Positions 51,920 through 62,700 of a stretch of DNA of 64,000 bases are shown in pieces. Under the pieces are notes generated by a model, which was not told the origin of the DNA, searched no databases, and saw only the letters and a list, made by a program, of their open reading frames with translations. The stretch is from Gemmatimonas sp. (GTDB lineage Bacteria > Gemmatimonadota > Gemmatimonadetes > Gemmatimonadales > Gemmatimonadaceae), in assembly GCF_031426495.1 (NCBI RefSeq), contig NZ_JANPLK010000077.1, forward strand, positions 62,001 to 126,000. The letters are read 5' to 3'. How positions within the stretch are numbered: the stretch's first letter is position 1; each line of letters opens with the position of its first letter. The position numbers and the translations under genes were made by a program.

Positions 51920-54900
51920 GGCTTCCGTTTACCCCACACGGGGGGCAAAGGCTCCTTCGTGGCGCGATCATTCTTCCACGTGGACAACAGTCGCATCGCT
52001 TCCTGCACGGCCCGCTCCAACTGCGGATCGCGACCGGCGATGACCTCCTTCGGGAAATTCTCGACGTCGATATCCGGCGCCACGCCTTCGTTCTCGACCG
52101 CGAACGTGTCGTCACGCGAGAAAAAGCCAAAACGCGGCGCGATCATCGAGCCGCCGTCCACGAAGTTGGGCGTGTCGGTCGTGGCCACCAGTCCACCCCA
52201 CGTGCGCGCGCCAACCAGCGGGCCAAGCTTGCGACGCTTGAACATGTACGGCATCAGATCGCCGCCGGAGCCCGCCATTTCGTTGATGATCATCACCTTC
52301 GGTCCCCAGATCCCGTTGGCGGGACTGGTGAACGGATAGCGCTCGCCTACGGGGTTGTTGAAATAGCCGTCGTAGTCACGTCCGAGCAGATCCACGATAT
52401 AGTCGGCCGCCGAGCCACCGCCATTGTATCGCTCGTCCACCACCACGCCTAAGCGGTCCTGCTGCGCGAAGTAGTAGCGATTAAAGCTGGTGTATCCCGG
52501 CTGACCGGTGTTCGGCAAATACACATACGCCAGCTTGCCACCCGACAGCGAATCCACCTTGCGCCGGTTGGACTCCACCCAGGCCCGGGTGCGAAGGCCC
52601 TGCTCGTTGGCAATCGGCATCACGGTCACGCTGCGCGCGCCCTGCATATCAGGCCGCGAATTCACCGTCAGCACCGTCTGTCGGTTGGCGGTGCCGTCGA
52701 GCAAGCGGAACAGGTTGTCCGGCGCGCGCAACTCTACGCCATTGATGGCGAGCACGTAGTCGGCGGTGCTCACGTTCACGCCCGGCACCGCGAGCGGCGC
52801 CCGCAGCTCTGGGTTCCAGCTCTCCGCATCGTAGATGCGTGACAAACGGTACCGACCGTTCTCGATTGTGAAGTCGGCGCCCAGCAGGCCGCCGGTGTTG
52901 GCCGGCACGTCAGGGATGTCGCCACCGCGCACATACGAATGCCCGATCGCGATCTCGGCGCCCATGTTGTCGATCAGATAGTTCAGATCGGCGCGGTGAT
53001 TCACGTGCGCCAGCAGCGGCTCATACATCTGCTTCACCGCCGGCCAGTCGGCGCCATGCGCGTTCTTCACGTACAGATTGTTGCGCTGATTCCGCCAGCC
53101 TTCATTGAAGATCTGCCGAAACTCTTCGCGCGGATCGATGTACGCGCGCAGCGTCGCCGTGAGCCGACCCGTACCCGCCGTCGGCACGGCGCGGTCGGCG
53201 TCCACCAGATACAGTCCGCCCTGCGCACCACCGGTGCGATACAGCAGCTTGCGGCCATCGGCGCTCACCACGTACTGCGCCACGCCCGTCACGAACGGCG
53301 CGGCACGACGCGTGGACAGCTGGAAGCGATGCAGCGTGTTGCCGCCGCCCGGCGCGCCGGCGCCACCGGTGCCGGTCACAGGCACCGGCTCGAGGAAAAA
53401 CACCGTACCAGTCGGGCCGGCGCGCAGGTCGCCGTAGTCGCGCTCAGTCACGCCCTGCACCGCGATGATACGCTGCTGAATGCCGTCGAAATCAATGCGT
53501 ACCGTGCGCGGCGCGGGGGCGGCCGCTGGCCGCGTGCTGTCGGCGCGTGTCGGCGCCCCAACCGATGCGGCCGCGCTGTCGCCCCGCGTGCGCGCCGCTT
53601 CTTCATCGCTCTCCGGCATCAACGGCGACGCGTCAGCCTTGCTCAGCACCGTGAGATACAGCGAGCGCGTTTCCGGTCGGTCGTACTTCGACATATCCAG
53701 CAGCGAAGAGTTCAACGCGAAGTTCGTCGACGCCAGGAACCACAGATACTTGCCGCCGGCGTCCCACGCCGGTGCCGTGGCGTCGGCAAGGCCGTCGGTG
53801 ATCTGCTTCACCGTACCCGTCTCCGCGTCATACACGAAAATCGCGCGGAATAGCGACTTAAGCCGCTTCGGATACGCCATGTAGCGCGAATCCGGGCTCC
53901 ACACCGGCACGATTGAACGGTCCGCCATAAAGTATGGATCGGTGTCGGCCACCTTGGCCTGCCCGCTCGCCACATCCACCAGCCAGATGCGGAAGTGGGT
54001 ATCCTGGAACGTGATGCTGCGACCATTCGGCGACCAGCTCGGCGAGTACGGACGGCTCGGCTCGGGCAGCGTGATCTCGCGACGCGCGCCCAGTCCATCC
54101 TGCGGCGCGATCACAAGCTTGTACTCACCGCTGGCATCACTGAAGAACGCGAGCGATTTGCCGTCGGGCGACCAGGTCGGCGCGATCTCGGCCGAGCCGC
54201 TCGTGTTGGTCATGTTGCGCACATCGCCCTTCTCAGCGGGGATCGTGAAGATCTCGCCGCGCGCTTCCACGGCGGCCCGCTTGCCGGTAGCCGACAGCGC
54301 CAGGCTGGTGATGCGCGACGACACATCCTTCCACGACGCCATCATCCAGGGGAAGTCGCCGGTGGCGGTGATGTTCACCACGTGCTCGCGACCGGTCGTG
54401 GCATCGAGCTCATGGACATAGCCGGCCTGCTCGAACACGACCGTGCCCGCCGACGCATCGAGTGACTTCACGTCGAAGTCGCGGAACTTGGTGACCTGCG
54501 CCAACTGTTTCGACTTCGTGTCGTACGAGAACACGTTCGACACACCGTCACGATCCGACAGAAAGTACACGGCGTCGTTCACCCACACCGGGTCCATTTC
54601 CTTCGAGTTCGTGAACGGCGTCGAGTCGAGCGCGAAGCTCTTGAGGTCGAGAATCCAGATCGGTTTGTTCTGCCCACCGCGATAATTGCGGCGCTCTTCA
54701 TCCCACGAACTCGGCATGCGGTACGCCACGCGATTGCCGTCGCCTGAGAGCTTGCCCTGATAGGCGCGCGGCATCGGCATCGCCGTCTCGACGCCGCCGG
54801 TCACTGGCACCGTCCAGAATCGCTGCGCCGCCGAGGGCGCCCACGACGCGCGCGGGCTCGCGAACATCACGGACTTTCCATCGGGCGTCCATCCCTGCAC

Positions 54901-55251
54901 CATGTCGGCCGACGGATGCCACGTGAGGCGCTTGGGCTGACCACCACCCACCGGTACCGTGTAGACGTCGGTGTTGCCGGCGTATTCGGCACTGAAGGCG
55001 ATCAGCGTGCCGTCGGGGGAGAGCTTGGGGTTCTGCGTCTGCCCCTGAAAGCTCGTGAGACGTCGCGCCGCGCCGCCAGCGCGCTCGACCACCCAGATGT
55101 TGTTGGCGTAGGCGAACGCGATGTGCTGCGCGCTCACACTTGGCGTGCGCAGCAGCCGGGTAAAAGACTGCGCCGAGGCGGAAGCCGCTGAAACGGAAAG
55201 GAGGGCAAGCGCGGGAAGCGCTGCGCGTGAGCGGGCGATCAATCGTGACAT
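51916..55251 (-). CDS. Tricorn-type S41 serine protease, exported
   Basis: An 1111-residue protein with a signal peptide (to ~28). The first ~650 residues form two WD40/TolB-like propellers (LSPDGTLIAFSAEYAGNTDV, PTWSPDGKSLAFFSDASGEY and so on). A PDZ-like region (DYVLAINGVELRAPDN) and the S41 catalytic domain follow, with nucleophile Ser995 in EMAGSGGDLMPY and VVVDERYNGGGS upstream. It corresponds to the bacterial tricorn homologues that degrade peptides to small fragments; here it is exported to the periplasm. A Pro/Ala/Ser-rich linker is near 590-620. Start ATG 55251 has no clear ribosome site. Its stop overlaps the PepSY GTG. Confidence 0.93.
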   Translation of the reverse strand: MSRLIARSRAALPALALLSVSAASASAQSFTRLLRTPSVSAQHIAFAYANNIWVVERAGGAARRLTSFQGQTQNPKLSPDGTLIAFSAEYAGNTDVYTVPVGGGQPKRLTWHPSADMVQGWTPDGKSVMFASPRASWAPSAAQRFWTVPVTGGVETAMPMPRAYQGKLSGDGNRVAYRMPSSWDEERRNYRGGQNKPIWILDLKSFALDSTPFTNSKEMDPVWVNDAVYFLSDRDGVSNVFSYDTKSKQLAQVTKFRDFDVKSLDASAGTVVFEQAGYVHELDATTGREHVVNITATGDFPWMMASWKDVSSRITSLALSATGKRAAVEARGEIFTIPAEKGDVRNMTNTSGSAEIAPTWSPDGKSLAFFSDASGEYKLVIAPQDGLGARREITLPEPSRPYSPSWSPNGRSITFQDTHFRIWLVDVASGQAKVADTDPYFMADRSIVPVWSPDSRYMAYPKRLKSLFRAIFVYDAETGTVKQITDGLADATAPAWDAGGKYLWFLASTNFALNSSLLDMSKYDRPETRSLYLTVLSKADASPLMPESDEEAARTRGDSAAASVGAPTRADSTRPAAAPAPRTVRIDFDGIQQRIIAVQGVTERDYGDLRAGPTGTVFFLEPVPVTGTGGAGAPGGGNTLHRFQLSTRRAAPFVTGVAQYVVSADGRKLLYRTGGAQGGLYLVDADRAVPTAGTGRLTATLRAYIDPREEFRQIFNEGWRNQRNNLYVKNAHGADWPAVKQMYEPLLAHVNHRADLNYLIDNMGAEIAIGHSYVRGGDIPDVPANTGGLLGADFTIENGRYRLSRIYDAESWNPELRAPLAVPGVNVSTADYVLAINGVELRAPDNLFRLLDGTANRQTVLTVNSRPDMQGARSVTVMPIANEQGLRTRAWVESNRRKVDSLSGGKLAYVYLPNTGQPGYTSFNRYYFAQQDRLGVVVDERYNGGGSAADYIVDLLGRDYDGYFNNPVGERYPFTSPANGIWGPKVMIINEMAGSGGDLMPYMFKRRKLGPLVGARTWGGLVATTDTPNFVDGGSMIAPRFGFFSRDDTFAVENEGVAPDIDVENFPKEVIAGRDPQLERAVQEAMRLLSTWKNDRATKEPLPPVWGKRKP

Positions 55252-55368
55252 AGGGACGCCAGAGGGGGCCGCGAGATCGGGAGGGAACACACCGAGCACA
55301 TCGTTGAAATCTTACTCGGCGGATGGACGTGAAGTTGGGCCTGCTGCCCTCGATTCACACGTTCGAAC

Positions 55369-57186
55369 TCAGTAGATCGCGACTGCCCCGCGGGCGTCCG
55401 TACGCACAATCAGCGACGCCACCATCTTCGACGCGGCGCCGCGCGTTTCCACGCCCGGATCGGGAACGCGGTCGATCACCACGCGCACCACGAAGGCCGA
55501 TGACGGCTCGAGCGGCGCCAGCTTCAATCGCGAGGCGCTCATCGCGAAGGCTCGTCCGTCGCGCGAGGCAGTCCATTGTGCCAACGCCCAGTAACTGTTC
55601 GACACGGCGGTCCCACCGTTCGCCCCGCGATCCTGCCTCCGGAGGTCGACCAGCACGCGCGCGGCGGCGCCCGCCCAGCGACGGTCCGCATCGGACAGCG
55701 AGAGTACGAATAGCGGCTCGGTATCAGGGAGTGCCGACAATGCGGCCGGCGTCTCGTCCCCGTGAAAGCTGCTCCAGCGATCGGCCCGCAGCATTGAGGT
55801 GGTCGAGAGCCGCAGCGATGACGCGTGCGTGGCAGGATCGTGAAGATCGTCAAACCCGCCGAACTGGTGCCGCACCGACGACGTCACGTCGTCGTGCGTA
55901 TCGACGAAGTTCGTCATGATCACGCCCAGCGAATTCGTGGCACTCAACGCACCGTGCGTCCCGCCCAGCGGTCGCATGCGGTTCGCCACCGAGACCGCCC
56001 CGAGTCCCACCCGCATCTTGTCGTCGAGCGAAACGAGAATCGGTGCCGGATTCAGCGTGATCGCGGTATGCCCTCGCACAATGCGAGGCGGCGCAACCGG
56101 AAATAGTTCGCCAGACGTATAGCGAAGCCACGTCGCAGTCGACGCGAAGCCATCAGGAGACACGTCCCGATCGTGCTGCATGCGCGCAAGCACCGACGCA
56201 TAGTGCAGCGGGTCGCCGCGTAGTGCGTGATATCGAAACACGGCGGAATCGCCGCGACCACGCGTTGTAACTTCGGCCAATGCACTGTCGGATCGCACGA
56301 AATAGCGCGTGTCGCTCTCGCGCCACGACACCACCGCCACACCGTCGAGGGCGGCGAGCAACGACGCCACGCGCGCGACCGAATCGGGATGCGCGAAGAC
56401 GCCGAAGCCGGTCGTCACGCCATCGACGCTGAATGCCACGTCGGTGGGATCGCGCAGCGACCGGAACGTATGAAAGCCCTGCTGCTCCAGCGCCTCGACC
56501 ACGGGTAGAAAGCCGGCCGAGCTGGCGCGGTTGTGCCCGTGGTCGGACAGGATCAGGATTTCGAGATCGCGACCGGTGCGCGTGCGGTAGGTGCGCTGCA
56601 ACTCCGCCAGCTTCCGATCGAGATGCGCCAGATACTTGTCCAGCGCTCCGCGCGTGTGCTGCAGCGCGTCAGGACCGACGTTGTAGGCGTAGACGGTGGG
56701 GCGACCGCCGCGTTTCAGAAACTCCTTTACGTCGGCATCGACCTCGTTGCGCGCCACCTGATTCGACATCAGATACGCTCCGAGGTGATGCAACTTCGTC
56801 CCGAATGCGAAATCCATTCGGCGCTCGTACTCGATGGGCTTGATCGCGTCGAACAATTCGCCCACTACCGCATTCTGCCGCGCACTGTAGAAGATCCGCT
56901 GGTATCCCGGCGGCGGCTGCACACCCATGATGTCGTGCCACGAGACGTCGCTGATGGACGGGAAGGTCGAAATCAACCGACTGGGCTCTCGGAAGCCGGC
57001 AAACAGTCCCCGGGCCCGCGCGTCCACGATATCCCGGTAATCCACCCCGTCGAGGGCAAGGACGAGTCTGTTGGCCACCGGTGGCTCGAGCGGCGGCGCC
57101 CGACGCCAGGGAACACAGGCGAGGGCCAGCGGGAACAAAAGCAGGTGGAAGACGCTCGTCTTGATGAGCCGGGTGGCGCTATGCAT
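55369..57186 (-). CDS. Alkaline phosphatase superfamily lipoprotein (phosphodiesterase-like)
   Basis: A 605-residue lipoprotein (LALAC, Cys24). Core features of the type I phosphodiesterase/nucleotide pyrophosphatase branch are present: LVLALDGVD with metal ligand Asp46, STFPSISDVSWHD with the likely nucleophile Ser77, VGPDALQH, ILSDHGHN and GGTHGALS. It would cleave phosphoesters or sulfates outside the inner membrane. The C-terminal ~150 residues look beta-rich and are not part of the core. It is divergent from the plug-TonB fusion with 54 bases between starts. Confidence 0.82.
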   Translation of the reverse strand: MHSATRLIKTSVFHLLLFPLALACVPWRRAPPLEPPVANRLVLALDGVDYRDIVDARARGLFAGFREPSRLISTFPSISDVSWHDIMGVQPPPGYQRIFYSARQNAVVGELFDAIKPIEYERRMDFAFGTKLHHLGAYLMSNQVARNEVDADVKEFLKRGGRPTVYAYNVGPDALQHTRGALDKYLAHLDRKLAELQRTYRTRTGRDLEILILSDHGHNRASSAGFLPVVEALEQQGFHTFRSLRDPTDVAFSVDGVTTGFGVFAHPDSVARVASLLAALDGVAVVSWRESDTRYFVRSDSALAEVTTRGRGDSAVFRYHALRGDPLHYASVLARMQHDRDVSPDGFASTATWLRYTSGELFPVAPPRIVRGHTAITLNPAPILVSLDDKMRVGLGAVSVANRMRPLGGTHGALSATNSLGVIMTNFVDTHDDVTSSVRHQFGGFDDLHDPATHASSLRLSTTSMLRADRWSSFHGDETPAALSALPDTEPLFVLSLSDADRRWAGAAARVLVDLRRQDRGANGGTAVSNSYWALAQWTASRDGRAFAMSASRLKLAPLEPSSAFVVRVVIDRVPDPGVETRGAASKMVASLIVRTDARGAVAIY

Positions 57187-57240
57187 GCTTCACATGCTAC
57201 CCTGACGGCAGGACCACACAAGCCCACCGCTCGGTCTCGC

Positions 57241-58425
57241 ATGCCGCACTGCTCTTCCCACCTGAAGGATCCGCGCGCTGGCCGGCGCTGGCGCGTCGTA
57301 GTCGCCGCGTGCTCCGCAATTGCGCTCCTGCCCTGTACCGACCTCGCCGCGCAAGTCGCCGCACCGGTGCTCACGGGTATGGTGAAGGGCTCTGTCGTGA
57401 CCGAGTCGCGGCGGCCGCTGGTCGGTGCCCAGATCCGGTTCGGCAGCGCCGTCGACTTCGCGGAATCCGACGACGCTGGACAGTTTACCGCCGCCAGGGT
57501 GAATGCAGGCGCGATGTGGCTGCGCGTGCGCCGCATTGGCTACCGACCGGAGTCGCTGCTGGTCACCGTTGTGGCAGGTCAGTCCATCGAGCCGACCGTC
57601 ATGATGAACCAGATCGCCCAAAACATCGCGGCGGTCAAAGTGGTCGGCCGGCGTGATCTCACCGGGCCGATGGCTGGCTTCTACAAACGACTGCAGGCTG
57701 GCGGCGGACGTTACTTCACGCAGGCCGAGATCGAAAAACGTCAGCCGAACAGAATGTCGGACCTGCTGCGCTCCGTGCCGGGCATCCGCATCGAGCCACG
57801 CGGCTTCGAAAACAAGGTGCGCATTCGTGGCAGCCGCTGTTCGCCCTTGGTGTGGATCGATGGGCAAGGCCTGTTTGCTGCCGAGTTCGATCTCGATGCG
57901 GTAGACCCGCGATCGTTCGAGGGCATCGAGGTGTACAGCGGCCCGGCCAGCGTGCCGATCGAGTTCCAAGGCAATCAGCGCATGAGCAGCGCCTGCGGCA
58001 CGATCATTTTGTGGTCGCGCCGCGGCGAGTATCGTGAAAAGAAGCCGAAGAAAGGTGAACCCACCCCTGCGGCGCGCATCGCACAGCTCCTCGAAGAGGC
58101 CACCATCTTCACCGCCGCTGATGTCGACGCCGGAGCCCGCGTGGACTCGTCGATGGTGGTGCGGCCGTTCTATCCCGACTCGCTGTTCGACGCGCAGGTG
58201 GCGGGCGAACTGATCGCCGAGTTTGTGGTCGGCACCAACGGTGAAGCGGTGATGGAGACGTTCAACTCGATCACGACCACGCATCGTGCGTTGGTCGAGC
58301 CGGTGCGCCGTGCCGTACGCGAGCAGCGCTTCGTGCCCGCCGTGCGTAAGGGACGCGTCGTGCAGCAGGTCATGCAGCTGCCGTTCACGTTCGTTCCTGA
58401 CTCTACCGCCCGCCGACGCCGATGA
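57241..58425 (+). CDS. CarboxypepD_reg - TonB-receptor plug - TonB C-terminal fusion protein
   Basis: A 394-residue exported protein. Signal segment to about residue 38 (ending DLAAQ). Residues ~44-125 form a carboxypeptidase-regulatory-like beta-sandwich (GSVVTESRRPLVGAQIRFGS). Residues ~155-260 match a TonB-receptor plug (RMSDLLRSVPGIRIEPRG, LVWIDGQGLFAAEF, FEGIEVYSGPASVPIEF). Residues ~310-385 match a TonB C-terminal domain (ELIAEFVVGTNGEAVMETFN, EQRFVPAVRKGRVVQQVMQL PF). No outer-membrane barrel follows the plug. Thus receptor and energiser modules occur in one short protein. Its stop overlaps the next ATG (ATGA). Role unknown. Confidence 0.8.
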   Translation: MPHCSSHLKDPRAGRRWRVVVAACSAIALLPCTDLAAQVAAPVLTGMVKGSVVTESRRPLVGAQIRFGSAVDFAESDDAGQFTAARVNAGAMWLRVRRIGYRPESLLVTVVAGQSIEPTVMMNQIAQNIAAVKVVGRRDLTGPMAGFYKRLQAGGGRYFTQAEIEKRQPNRMSDLLRSVPGIRIEPRGFENKVRIRGSRCSPLVWIDGQGLFAAEFDLDAVDPRSFEGIEVYSGPASVPIEFQGNQRMSSACGTIILWSRRGEYREKKPKKGEPTPAARIAQLLEEATIFTAADVDAGARVDSSMVVRPFYPDSLFDAQVAGELIAEFVVGTNGEAVMETFNSITTTHRALVEPVRRAVREQRFVPAVRKGRVVQQVMQLPFTFVPDSTARRRR

Positions 58426-58832
58426 CGCTGAAAGCCCAGGTTGCCGCCATCATCGGTTCGCTGCTGTTGGCAGCGCCAGCCGCCGCACAGAAACTCAAGG
58501 AGATTGGCAAGACATCGGTGGGCACGCCGGTGTTTCTCGAGGCCAACTCGGTGAAACGCGCCAACGGCATTACCACCGCCACCGTGCGAGTGCGCCTGCA
58601 ACCGCCGCTCAAGCACGCGCTGGGCGATCTCCGCAGTTCGCGCACCATCGCCATGTACGACTGTGCCAAGCAGACCGTGGCGACGAAAGAGAGCTGGTAT
58701 TACCTCGACGACGCCGGCAAGAAAGTCGGCATGCACAAAGAGGTGAAGATGCCCGGCTTCGGTCCCTCGTTCAAAGGCTCGCTGGCTGACGTGGTGATGC
58801 GGCACTTGTGCGCGACTCCCCCGCCGCGCTGA
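58422..58832 (+). CDS. Exported small protein, surface-adhesin E-like
   Basis: A 136-residue protein with a signal peptide (to about 22, ending APAAAQ). The mature domain is a small beta-sandwich: TPVFLEANSVKR, a cysteine pair (MYDCAKQ and RHLC) and SWYYLDDAGKKVG. This pattern resembles the surface-adhesin E domain found in H. influenzae protein E, but the match is by eye. ATG 58422 overlaps the plug-TonB stop (ATGA), so the two are coupled and may act together. Its last 62 bases overlap a convergent DMT transporter gene. Confidence 0.78.
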   Translation: MTLKAQVAAIIGSLLLAAPAAAQKLKEIGKTSVGTPVFLEANSVKRANGITTATVRVRLQPPLKHALGDLRSSRTIAMYDCAKQTVATKESWYYLDDAGKKVGMHKEVKMPGFGPSFKGSLADVVMRHLCATPPPR

Positions 58833-59682
58833 GCAAAACGCCGGCGATCACGAGCGCCGCACCGGCCAGTCCGAGCGGCGACAGACGTTCGCCCCACACC
58901 ACGTACGCAGCCACCACCGCGATCACCGGCTCCAGCGTGGCGATCGTGGCCGCGCGCGCCGACGGCAGGCGCTTCACGCCTTCGGCATAGGCGAGATACG
59001 CCGCGTACGTGCACACCAGCGCGAGAAATGCCACGCCGCCCCAGGCCGATCGCGACAGCGACTGAAACGGTACGAACGGCAACATGGTGGCCGCGCCCAC
59101 GCCCAGCGCCCAAGCCATGACGCGGGCCGACGCGTTGCGTGAAAAGAGCCGACGCCCCACGAGGAAGTAGAGCGCGTACATCGCGCCCGAGAGCAGTCCC
59201 CACCCCACCGCACTCGGCGACCAGCGCACTTCGCCGGTGCCGCTGGCCAGCGCCACGATGGCGACGCCGACCAAGGTGAGCGACAGCGCCGCGGTGGCCC
59301 GCGCGCTGACCCGTTCGTGAAAGAAGATTCGTCCGCCGATCGCCACCCAGATCGGTGCCGAGTACATCAGGATCGACGACAACGCCACGCCGCCCTGCTC
59401 GATGGCATTCAGGTACGAGTAGTACAGCACGGCGACACCAGCCACACCCAAGAATACGGCGGCGGGGCGATCGGCACGTTGCAGGGGTTCAGCACGTGTA
59501 ATGGCAGCGTGAACCGTGAACAGGAGTGCGGCAATCGCGGCCCGCCAGAAGGCCACCGTGAGCGGCGGCGCTCCGTCGGACATGGCCACCCGTGACATCA
59601 CCCCGAGCAGCCCCCAACACAGCACCGCCAACAGAATGGCGATCGAGCCGTATCGAATGGTGGCGGGGGTCTGGGTTGTCAT
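58771..59682 (-). CDS. EamA/DMT family transporter
   Basis: A 303-residue protein with ten hydrophobic segments arranged as two EamA repeats (IAILLAVLCWGLLGVMSRVA and, from ~155, AVGWGLLSGAMYALYFLVGR). It belongs to the drug/metabolite exporter superfamily; substrate unknown. Overlaps the adhesin E-like gene at the 3' ends by 62 bases and is divergent from the VPS10-like gene with 94 bases between starts. Confidence 0.93.
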   Translation of the reverse strand: MTTQTPATIRYGSIAILLAVLCWGLLGVMSRVAMSDGAPPLTVAFWRAAIAALLFTVHAAITRAEPLQRADRPAAVFLGVAGVAVLYYSYLNAIEQGGVALSSILMYSAPIWVAIGGRIFFHERVSARATAALSLTLVGVAIVALASGTGEVRWSPSAVGWGLLSGAMYALYFLVGRRLFSRNASARVMAWALGVGAATMLPFVPFQSLSRSAWGGVAFLALVCTYAAYLAYAEGVKRLPSARAATIATLEPVIAVVAAYVVWGERLSPLGLAGAALVIAGVLLSAAGESRTSAASPRQPASL

Positions 59683-59776
59683 CGGACGGAATCTAGCAGC
59701 CGTTACCGGTCCGCCCCATGTTGAACGGGTCCCCCCTCTTCGGGTCCCGCACCCTCTTCCTCGGCTCAGGCTTCCC

Positions 59777-62700
59777 GTGCGTATCCCGCGCGCTTTACAG
59801 GCTCACTGCTCGCTCGCGCTTTCCCTCGCGACGGCGCTTTCACCGATAGCGCGCGCGCTTCCGGCGCAGACCGATCCGGGCTTCAACGCGCTGCATTGGC
59901 GCGCCATCGGTCCCGTCCGCGCCGGTCGGGCGCGCGCCCTGTCCGGTGTGCCCTCGCAGCCTAGTGTGTTCTACGCCGGCTTCGACAACGGCGGCGTGTG
60001 GCTTAGTACCGACTACGGTTCGAACTGGGTGCCGTTGTTCGACGAGCAACCCACCGGCTCGATCGGCGCGATTGCGGTGGCGCCGTCGAATCCGAACATC
60101 ATTTACGTGGGCAGTGGCGCTGGCATCATCCGCCCCGATCTCGCGGTCGGCGACGGCATGTACAAGTCGGTCGACAACGGCAAAACATGGGCGCATCTGG
60201 GGCTGCGCGAATCGCAGATGATCGCGATGGTCGATGTCGACCCGAAGAATCCCGACCGGTTGTTCGTGGCTGCGCTCGGGCATCCCTACGGCCCCAACAC
60301 GGAGCGCGGCGTATTCCGCTCGCTCGACGGTGGCTCGTCGTTTCAGCGCGTGCTGTACAAGGACGAATACACGAGCGCGAACGATGTGCGCATCGATCCG
60401 CAGAACCCTGACATCGTGTACGCCACGCTCTGGCAGCAGCAGCAGAGTTTCATCGAAGGACAGGGCTTCGGCGGTGGCGGCAACGGCATCTTCAAGTCCA
60501 CCGACGGCGGCACCACTTGGAAGCAGCTCACGGTGGGATTGCCGTCGATTCTGCAGGCGAACATCGCGTTTGCGCCCGGTAATCCGAGAGTGCTGTACGC
60601 GATGGTCGCTGCTGCACCACCCGCCGGCTCAGCGGCCGGCGCATCAGGCCCGATCGGCTTCTACAAGTCGACCGACGCCGGCGAGCATTGGTACCTCGCC
60701 GTCAATGGCCCCGGTTCGGCAGTTGGTGCCGCACCGCAGATCGTGGACAATCGCCCGCTGGCGCGCATTGGTGGTGGCGACCTCCCCACGATTACGGTCG
60801 ACCCGAGCAATGAGAACGTGGTGTACAGCGCGTCGGTCGTGATGTGGCGTACCGAGGATGGCGGTCTCACCTGGTCGGCCGTGCGCGGCGCGCCGGGTGG
60901 TGATGATTACCAGAAGATCTGGGTGAATCCAAACAATCCCGATCTCATCTTCGCCGTGGCCGACCAAGGTGCGGTGGTGTCGGGCAATCGCGGCGCGTCG
61001 TGGAGCAATTGGTACACGCAGCCCACCGCTGCCATGTATCACGTGACCACCGACAACGCGTTTCCGTATCGCGTGTGCAGCGGACAGCAGGACTCCGGTT
61101 CGGCGTGCGTCAACAGCCGCTCTGACGACGGACGCATCACGTTCCACGATTGGCATCCGGTCAACATTCAGGAGTACGGTGTCGCCGCGCCGGATCCACG
61201 CGATCCCGATGTCGTGTTTGGCAGTCAGCGCACCAACGTATCGAAGTACGATCGTCGGACCGGACAGACGGTGTTGGTTGGCCCTGACCTCTCGGTGCGT
61301 GGACCCAACGGCGAGAATTTCGGCCGCAATGTGCGCACCATGCCATTGCACTTCTCGCCAGTGAACCCGGACGTGCTGTACTACGCGTCGAACGTGGTGT
61401 GGAAGACGCTCGATCGCGGCCAAAGCTGGACGCGCATCAGCCCGGACCTCGCGCGGCAGACGTGGGACGTTCCGGCTACGGCCGGCAAGTATACCAGCAG
61501 CGTCACGCCGGCACCGGCCGGCGCGATCACCGCGTTGTCACCGTCGCCGCGCAGCGCCAGCGTGCTCTGGGCCGGCACCGACGACGGACAGGTGCAGGTC
61601 ACCACGAACGGCGGCACGTCGTGGAAGAACGTGACCCCGGGCGCGCTCAAAGCGTGGACCCGCATCTACAACATCGACGCCGGGCACTTCGACGCCGGCA
61701 CGGCGTACATCGCGGCGAACACGTTCCGTCTTGATGACCTGCGTCCGCACTTCTATCGCACGCACGATGGTGGTGCGACGTGGACCGAGATCAGCAACGG
61801 ACTGCCAGGCAATGCGCCCGCGAATTCGATCCGCGAAGATCCCAAAGTGAAGGGGCTGCTGTACGGCGCCACCGATACCCAGGTGTGGGTGTCGTTCGAC
61901 GATGGGGATCACTGGGAGTCGCTGCGCATCGACATGCCGGCCATCGCGGTGCGCGATCTGCAGATCAAGGACGACAGCACATGCCTCTGCAGCGATCTGG
62001 TCGCCGGCACGCATGGTCGCGGCTTCTACATTCTCGACAACGTCACGCCGCTGCGTCAGATGGCGGCGGCGCGGGCAGCCGTCGCCGCGCGCAACGCCTA
62101 TCTGTTCAAGCCGGCCACCGCGGTGCGTGTCCGCTTTGCCACCAATGATCCCACGCCGTGGCCGCCGGAGATGCCGTCGGGCGAAAGCGCGCCATCGGGC
62201 GTGTTCATCGATTACATGCTGGCGTCCAAGGCGTCGTCGCCGATTACGCTCGAGATTCTCGACGCCACAGGCAAGCTCGTGCGCTCGTACTCCAGTGCTC
62301 AGAAGGCGCTCGATCCGCATCCGTATCTCGATCGCGCCCGCTACAACGAGGTGTGCAAGAAAACCCCGACCGCGCCGTACTGCGGACTTCCGCTGTACTG
62401 GCCCGGCCCGCCGCAGGCGTTGAAGGACAACGCGGGACTGCATCGTTTCACGTGGGATCTGCACTTCGATCCAGTCACACCGGAAGACGCAATCCCGCAG
62501 GGTGACGACGATGCGACCGGCGCCGTACCGGGTCGCACGCTGCCGGTCGTGAACGCCCCGTGGGCCCCGCCCGGCCGTTACACCGTGCGCCTCACGGCCA
62601 ACGGCACGACGTCCGAGCAGCCGCTCACGTTGCGGCTCGATCCGCGCGTAAAGACGCCGCCCGCCGCACTGGCCCGCCTGCACGCGCTGAGCACCGAGAT

